The notes under the pieces were generated by a model. The model was given only the letters and a program-made list of their open reading frames with translations. It was not told where the DNA came from and did not search any database. A stretch of DNA of 64,000 nt, taken from Motilibacter peucedani. GTDB lineage: Bacteria > Actinomycetota > Actinomycetes > Motilibacterales > Motilibacteraceae. A program made the translations under genes and the position numbers. Location of the stretch: assembly GCF_003634695.1 (NCBI RefSeq), contig NZ_RBWV01000001.1, forward strand, positions 62,001 to 126,000. The letters are read 5' to 3'. Below are positions 59,830 through 64,000 of the stretch, piece after piece (the stretch's first letter is position 1; every line of letters starts with the position of its first letter).

Positions 59830-60696
59830 ATGGGTGCGAGCGTCCGCGGCTGCACGGCCGCCGAGTGGCTGGCCGTGCGCCGGCGTCCCGGGGTGTGGGT
59901 GCTGGTGGTCGTGTGGCTGCTGCTGGCCGCGGTCTTCGGCTACCTGTTCCCCTACCTGACCTACCGCAGCGGCGGCTCGGGCGGCTTCGGCGCCGACGAC
60001 ACCCTCTCGCCGCAGCAGCAGCTCGACGCCCTGGTGCCGGCCCAGCTCGTGCCCACGGTCGTCTCGGGCACGCCGCTGTTCGGCGGCGCCCTCGCCCTCG
60101 TGCTCGGCGCGCTGGTGGGCGCCGGACCCTACGGGTGGGGGACGCTCAAGACGGCCCTCACCGCGGGCCCGCGGCGCTGGCAGCTCGCGGCGGGGCAGCT
60201 CGCCGTCGTCGGCGGGCTGGTGGCCCTGCTGGTGGTCGGCGCGTTCGCGATCGGCGGCACGACGAGCACGGTCATCGCCGCCACGGAGGACGCGTCGACC
60301 GCGTGGCCGGGGGCAGGCGAGCTCCTGCGGGGCGCGGCGGCGTGCTGGCTGGTGCTGGCGCTGTGGGCGTCGGCAGGGTACGCGCTCGGCACCCTCCTGC
60401 GCGGCACCGCCCTCGCGGTCGGGCTGGGGCTCGTCTGGGCGCTCGTCGTCGAGAGCCTCGTGCGCGGCGTCGGGCGGGCGCTGGACCCCGTGGAGGCCGT
60501 CGACAAGGCGCTCCCCGGCGCCAACGCCGGCTCGCTGGTCCGGGCCCTGGGCGCCGCCGCGGAGAACCGGCCGGGCGGCACGCCGGGCGTCAACGAGCTG
60601 GTGGGCGGCGCCACCGCGACGGCCGTGTGCTGCGCCTACCTGCTGGGCTTCCTCGCCCTCGCGGTGGGGCTGCTCGTGCGGCGCGACGTCAGCTGA
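59830..60696 (+). CDS. ABC transporter permease
   Basis: A 288-residue membrane protein with six hydrophobic segments (about 20-40, 75-98, 120-145, 165-185, 190-210 and 260-282). The first extracytoplasmic loop is about 40 residues. ATG 59830 is chosen because AGGAGG stands nine bases upstream; GTG 59824, four bases inside the ATPase gene, would be only three bases from it. It forms a type-2 exporter with the ATPase. Substrate unknown. Confidence 0.88.
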   Translation: MGASVRGCTAAEWLAVRRRPGVWVLVVVWLLLAAVFGYLFPYLTYRSGGSGGFGADDTLSPQQQLDALVPAQLVPTVVSGTPLFGGALALVLGALVGAGPYGWGTLKTALTAGPRRWQLAAGQLAVVGGLVALLVVGAFAIGGTTSTVIAATEDASTAWPGAGELLRGAAACWLVLALWASAGYALGTLLRGTALAVGLGLVWALVVESLVRGVGRALDPVEAVDKALPGANAGSLVRALGAAAENRPGGTPGVNELVGGATATAVCCAYLLGFLALAVGLLVRRDVS

Positions 60697-60705
60697 GCGC
60701 CCGAG

Positions 60706-60727
60706 CGCCCGCTAGCCGCAGCGGGCG
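60706..60727. terminator. Hairpin at the convergent end of the ABC permease and beta-helix genes
   Basis: CGCCCGCT and AGCGGGCG form a perfect 8-base stem with a six-base loop. It starts 10 bases after the permease stop and includes the last codons of the beta-helix gene, so it can work only for the permease transcript. Confidence 0.55.
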
Positions 60728-62139
60728 GCCGAGCGCCCGTTGCCGACGAGCCCGCGGGCGGCGTCCGGTGCGGAGTTGTCGCAGCGCACGACGTTGCCCG
60801 CCTGCGGGTAGAGCCCGACGCCGAAGCCGGGGACGCTCCCGACGACGCGGTTGCCGCTGAAGACGTTGCGGGTGCCGTAGCCCGGCACCACGGAGTGGGC
60901 CTGGAAGCCGTCGGCGAAGGCGCTCGGACGCAGGGTGCCGTCGTCGTCCCAGCGCCGCGTCGTGTCCGAGACGGTGTTGCCGCTCACGACCCAGCCGTTG
61001 CCCTTGGCGTCGACGGCCGAGTCGGCGCTGTTGCGCCCCGAGGTGCCGGCGGCGACGAAGCGGTTGTCGCGCAGCGTGCCGGAGTCGGTGCCCTCCTTGA
61101 GGTCCGCTCCCTCGGCGGTGACGTCCTCGAAGGTGTTGCCCTCGACGAGCACCCGCTCGGTGTTGTCGCCGGTCGAGATCCGCTCGACCGGGTCGGTGCA
61201 GTGGTAGGAGCCCCAGTTCGAGCTCGCCGAGCCGACGTAGACGCCCTCGCCGTACTGAGGCGATCGCCGGCCGGTGTCGTGCACGTAGGAGTCGCGCAGG
61301 ACGCCGTCGGAGCTGCACGAGCGGAAGTGCACGCCCTCGGCGCCGATGTCGTAGACCTCGACACCGTCGATGACCGTGCCGCGCGAGCCGTCGAGCACGA
61401 TGCCCTTGCTGGCGTGCGCGACGGTGATGCCGCGCACGTGCCAGTAGTCGCCCGTGACCGAGAGGCCGTAGTCGCCGGAGACGCCCTTGGTGCGGAAGAC
61501 CGCCCGCCGCGAGCCGACCAGGGTGATCGGCGCCGCCGCGGTGCCCGAGGCGGCGGCGACCACGCGCTTCTTGAACAGGTAGGTCCCGTCGGCGACCGCG
61601 ACCGTGTCGCCGGGACGGGCGGAGGCGAGCGCGGCGCGTACCTCGTCGGCGGTGTCGACGTGCCAGGTGGTGCCGGTGGACGAGGTCGCCGGGGCGACCG
61701 CGGGAGCCGGAGCGGGAGAGGTCGCGGGCTGGACGGCCGGCGCTGCGGAGGGCGCGACGGGCTGGACCGCGGGCGCGGCAGGGGCCGCGGCGGCACCGGA
61801 GGCGACGTCGAAGCGGGCGTCCAGGCGTACGTCGCCGCCCCTCTGCTCCACCCGCGCCCGCAGGCGGTGCGAGCCCGGGGCGAGGCGGAGGTCGAGCTCG
61901 TACGGCGCGGTGGTGTCGGCGCCGAGCCAGACGCCGTCGAGCACCCAGGTCACCTGCGTGACGCCTTCCCCCGCGACGTACGCGGTGGTGGGTCCCGCGA
62001 GCGCGGCGCCGTCCAGCGGCGACGCCCCGGCGAGCAGTGCCGCGCCGTCGGCGGCGGAGGCGGGCAGGGCGCCGACGGTGATGCCCAGGGCGGGCGCGAC
62101 GAGCAGGGCGAGCAGGGCGTAGCGGGAGCGAGAGAGCAC
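60712..62139 (-). CDS. Secreted right-handed beta-helix protein
   Basis: A 475-residue exported protein. A signal peptide (1-30) is followed by an Ig-like module (about 32-112) and a Pro/Ala/Gln linker (about 113-155). A parallel beta-helix fills about 158-470, with repeated short strands such as GIVLDGSRGTVIDGVEVYD and RVLVEGNTFEDV. The fold is common in polysaccharide lyases and phage-like glycosidases, but no active-site set is certain. Four Cys may form disulfides. GTG 62139 has only a weak ribosome site. It may act on cell-wall or plant polysaccharides. Confidence 0.83.
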   Translation of the reverse strand: MLSRSRYALLALLVAPALGITVGALPASAADGAALLAGASPLDGAALAGPTTAYVAGEGVTQVTWVLDGVWLGADTTAPYELDLRLAPGSHRLRARVEQRGGDVRLDARFDVASGAAAAPAAPAVQPVAPSAAPAVQPATSPAPAPAVAPATSSTGTTWHVDTADEVRAALASARPGDTVAVADGTYLFKKRVVAAASGTAAAPITLVGSRRAVFRTKGVSGDYGLSVTGDYWHVRGITVAHASKGIVLDGSRGTVIDGVEVYDIGAEGVHFRSCSSDGVLRDSYVHDTGRRSPQYGEGVYVGSASSNWGSYHCTDPVERISTGDNTERVLVEGNTFEDVTAEGADLKEGTDSGTLRDNRFVAAGTSGRNSADSAVDAKGNGWVVSGNTVSDTTRRWDDDGTLRPSAFADGFQAHSVVPGYGTRNVFSGNRVVGSVPGFGVGLYPQAGNVVRCDNSAPDAARGLVGNGRSAARCG

Positions 62140-62332
62140 GGGGAGCGACTTCCGTCCGAGGTGCGGGGACCTCTTGGATGTCGGGTCCTCGGGCCGGCGT
62201 GTTGAGCAGGCGCGAGGGTGACGCTCGTCGCGGCTGCGGTGTCACCCGTTCGGCGGCTCCAGCGGCGGCTGCTGGTCGCCGAAGCAGAGGAGTCCGGCAC
62301 GAGTCGCGACCGACGACGACGGGGAGGTGCGC

Positions 62333-62779
62333 GTGCACGAGCGTCCTGGGGACTCCCCCGCTCCCGGCCGGCTCCCGGCCGGCGCCCCGAGCGACCGGCC
62401 GCGCGTCGAGCGGGTCGTCGCCCTGGCCAGCGAGGTGCGCCCGTCCCTGCCGCTGGGGCCCGCCGCGGCCGACGCGCTGCGTGCGGCGATGGCCCGTCAG
62501 GACGTCTGGCTGGGTGGGTGCTTCGCCGCGGTGCCGGAGGGCGCACAGGTGTGGACCGCGCCGCGCACCGATCCGGCCGCCGTGCCGCTGGGCGAGGTGA
62601 GCTGGTCGGAGGCCCCGTCGGGCGGACTGGTCATCACCTCGGTGAGCGTGACGCCGGCCGGTCTGGCGCTGGGCGAGGGCACGCTGACCGTGCTCGCGCG
62701 GGTGCTCGCACTGACCGGCGTGCCGGTGGACGGCACCCGCGTCGGCCTGCCCGTGCCGACCGAGGACCCGCCTGCCTGA
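62333..62779 (+). CDS. Hypothetical protein
   Basis: A 148-residue protein that I do not recognise. The start GTG 62333 is five bases after GGGGAGG; GTG 62327 is less well placed. Residues 1-30 are Pro/Arg-rich. The rest is mixed alpha/beta with no membrane segment and no signal peptide. There are few conserved-looking motifs apart from RQDVWLGGCF and SVSVTPAGLALGEGTL. It lies alone between divergent and convergent neighbours, and ends before a strong terminator. Confidence 0.6.
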   Translation: MHERPGDSPAPGRLPAGAPSDRPRVERVVALASEVRPSLPLGPAAADALRAAMARQDVWLGGCFAAVPEGAQVWTAPRTDPAAVPLGEVSWSEAPSGGLVITSVSVTPAGLALGEGTLTVLARVLALTGVPVDGTRVGLPVPTEDPPA

Positions 62780-62835
62780 CTCCGCCAGGCCCAGCCCCCC
62801 GGCGATGCGTGGGGGCGGGCGGGCGGACGCGGCGA

Positions 62836-62865
62836 GGCCCTCGCACCCGCTAGTGTGCGAGGGCC
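62836..62865. terminator. Bidirectional terminator before divIVA end
   Basis: GGCCCTCGCAC (62836-62846) and GTGCGAGGGCC (62855-62865) form a perfect 11-base stem with an eight-base loop between convergent genes. There is no U-tract. Confidence 0.75.
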
Positions 62866-62886
62866 CGAGCCCGCGGTGCGGTGCGG

Positions 62887-63717
62887 CTAGGCGCCGTGCT
62901 CCTGGCCGCCCGGGGCGACGCTGGTGCTCGCGTCGAGCCCGGAGAGCTGGCTCTCTATGAAGCTGCGCAGGCGGCTGCGGTAGTCGCGCTCGAAGCCGCG
63001 CAGGTCCTCGACCGTGCGCTCGAGCACCGCCCGCTCGTTCTCGAGCGAGCCCAGCACCTGGCGGTGGCGCTCCTCGGCCTCGCGGATCAGCTGCTCGGCG
63101 CGCAGCCGGGCCTCGGTCACGATGCGGCCGGCCTGCTCCTTGGCCTCGTTGACGTGCTGGTCGGCGGTGCGCTGCGCCAGCGCGAGGATGCCGGCGGCCT
63201 GCTCGGCCGGCACCGGAGCCGCCGGCGCTGCGGGTGCCTGCGCCGCGTGGACGCCCGGCGCCTGGACCGCCTCGGCGGCCGGCTGCTCGACGGCCTGCGG
63301 AGCCTCGGCGGCCGGCTGCTCGGGCTTGTCGAAGCTCGGCTGCTGGGGCGCCGCCACGGGGGCGACGGGGTGCGAGCCGGTGGGTACGGCGTGGGCGCCG
63401 GTGACCGGGTGGGAGCCGGTCGTGACGCCCACCGTCGTCTGGTGGGCGCCGGTGCCGACCTGGTGGGCGCCGGTGGCGACCGGGTGCGCGCCCGTCAGCG
63501 GCCCGCCCTCGCCGCGGGCCAGCCGGGCCTGCGCCTCGGACAGCGAGCGCTGCACCTGCGCCAGCTTGGAGCGCAGCTCGTCGTTCTCGCGGTAGAGGCG
63601 GGTGAGCTCCGCCTCGACCTCGTCGAGAAAGTCGTCGACCTCGGCCTCGTCGTAGCCACGCCCGAGCCTCGTGCTCGTGAACTGCTTGTTGGCGACGTCC
63701 TCTGGGCTGAGAGGCAT
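62887..63717 (-). CDS. divIVA: DivIVA/Wag31 cell-pole growth protein
   Basis: A 276-residue polar scaffold that directs peptidoglycan growth and cell shape. The N-terminal DivIVA domain (1-60) is LSPEDVANKQF...GYDEAEVDDFLDEVEAEL. A linker (about 70-165) has six TG(A/S)H units (TGAH, TGSH) and Pro/Ala-rich stretches. A coiled coil follows (about 165-255). ATG 63717 has GAGGAG six bases upstream; the TTG just before is not needed. It follows yggT, the usual order in actinobacteria. Confidence 0.93.
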   Translation of the reverse strand: MPLSPEDVANKQFTSTRLGRGYDEAEVDDFLDEVEAELTRLYRENDELRSKLAQVQRSLSEAQARLARGEGGPLTGAHPVATGAHQVGTGAHQTTVGVTTGSHPVTGAHAVPTGSHPVAPVAAPQQPSFDKPEQPAAEAPQAVEQPAAEAVQAPGVHAAQAPAAPAAPVPAEQAAGILALAQRTADQHVNEAKEQAGRIVTEARLRAEQLIREAEERHRQVLGSLENERAVLERTVEDLRGFERDYRSRLRSFIESQLSGLDASTSVAPGGQEHGA

Positions 63718-63779
63718 CAATGCTCCTCGACATGCGTGCGGGCTCGCGGACGGGCCCGCCGCGCGCTGATCAGGGTGTC

Positions 63780-63798
63780 CCGGGACGCTCGGTCCCGG
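63780..63798 (-). terminator. Hairpin between yggT and divIVA
   Basis: On the minus strand CCGGGAC and GTCCCGG form a 7-base stem with a five-base loop, one base after the yggT stop. It may partly stop or stabilise the transcript before divIVA. Confidence 0.5.
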
Positions 63799-64000
63799 TC
63801 ACAGCGAAGCGGACAGGTTCCGGAGAACACTAGCGGCAACCTGGAGCGCCACGATCAGCACCAGGAACGAGAGGTCGAGGGAGATGGTCCCGATGCGCAG
63901 CGGCGGGATGAGGCGCCGGAGCAGCTTGAGCGGGGGGTCGGTCAGGGAGTAGACCACCTCGGCCAGGACGAGCACCACGCCGCGCGGCCGCCAGGCCCGC
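63799..64000 (-). CDS. YggT family membrane protein (C-terminal part)
   Basis: The last 67 codons of a small membrane protein of the YggT family. The visible part has VLAEVVYSLTDPPLKLLRRLIPP, the family core, and a C-terminal helix (LDLSFLVLIVALQVAASVL). The N-terminus is beyond base 64000. YggT is usually next to sepF and divIVA in the division cluster. Its function is not firmly known, although roles in osmotic tolerance and division have been proposed. Confidence 0.88.
   Translation of the reverse strand, partial: RAWRPRGVVLVLAEVVYSLTDPPLKLLRRLIPPLRIGTISLDLSFLVLIVALQVAASVLRNLSASL

Noticed and set aside
63718..63720. TTG at 63720 as the divIVA start
   Set aside because: The ATG at 63717 has better spacing from GAGGAG and matches the family N-terminus.

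Overview
The window is chromosomal DNA of a high-GC Gram-positive bacterium (Actinomycetota). The signs are very high GC with strong third-position GC, many GTG starts and GTGA/ATGA stop-start overlaps, promoters of the TANNNT type placed 6-7 bases before start codons (leaderless genes), a PriA-type HisA with no trpF, a DivIVA/Wag31 plus YggT pair, a translational T-box in front of ileS, and many actinobacterial families (TIGR03085, DUF2630, DUF2567, MpaB, WYL). The closest guess is a Motilibacter/Kineosporia/Frankia-like lineage, but genus cannot be fixed from this stretch. I see no tRNA, rRNA, CRISPR array, insertion sequence, prophage or integrase.

Layout. 1-8.5 kb: 5' part of pyruvate kinase, a secreted subtilase, and glutamate synthase (gltBD) with a possible GlnR site. 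8.8-16.9 kb, all minus strand: VIT1-type transporter, lgt, a VKOR/DsbA-like disulfide pair, trpA-trpB-trpC, DUF2752 and RDD membrane proteins, a Trp-associated membrane protein and trpE. 18.4-27.0 kb: hisI and, after one plus-strand gene, hisF, a secreted trypsin-like protease, priA, a small membrane protein, hisH, hisB, hisC and hisD; the his genes are tightly overlapped and transcribed from hisD. 27.1-39.8 kb: LON-like and YbaK-like proteins, DUF2567, a secreted kelch protein, a MarR/DHA2 efflux/USP cluster, dnaE, a membrane-bound molybdopterin oxidoreductase, GNAT and DinB. 39.9-50.2 kb is an accessory and regulatory stretch: WYL, MpaB, DUF2630, PadR with a frameshifted membrane gene, an SDR/TetR divergent pair, a Tat-exported phospholipase C, DUF1349, an ACT-domain protein and a ScyD-like secreted protein. 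50.3-57.0 kb: rluD, lspA and a TraR/DksA-like gene diverge from T-box-ileS, an aminoglycoside-phosphotransferase-like gene and isochorismatase. 57.0-64.0 kb: a NarL-type two-component system diverging from an ABC exporter, a secreted beta-helix protein, a small unknown gene, divIVA and the end of yggT.

How they work together. Tryptophan (trpE, C, B, A) and histidine (I, F, A, H, B, C, D) synthesis dominate the first half. PriA probably supplies the missing TrpF step to both pathways. The DsbA-like/VKOR pair and lgt/lspA serve envelope protein maturation, matching the many exported proteins. Several regulators sit beside clear inverted repeats (MarR, PadR, TetR), so local circuits can be read directly from sequence.

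Most notable features: the ileS leader, where a T-box sequestering hairpin hides a ribosome binding site that fits a four-codon minigene ending on the ileS ATG; the GTHH (GXHH) active-site motif in IleS; a protease gene inside the his operon; paired 17-bp TetR-like operators; and at least a dozen probable leaderless promoters. Nothing here is clearly a new multi-gene system; the region reads as mostly core chromosome with ordinary accessory genes.
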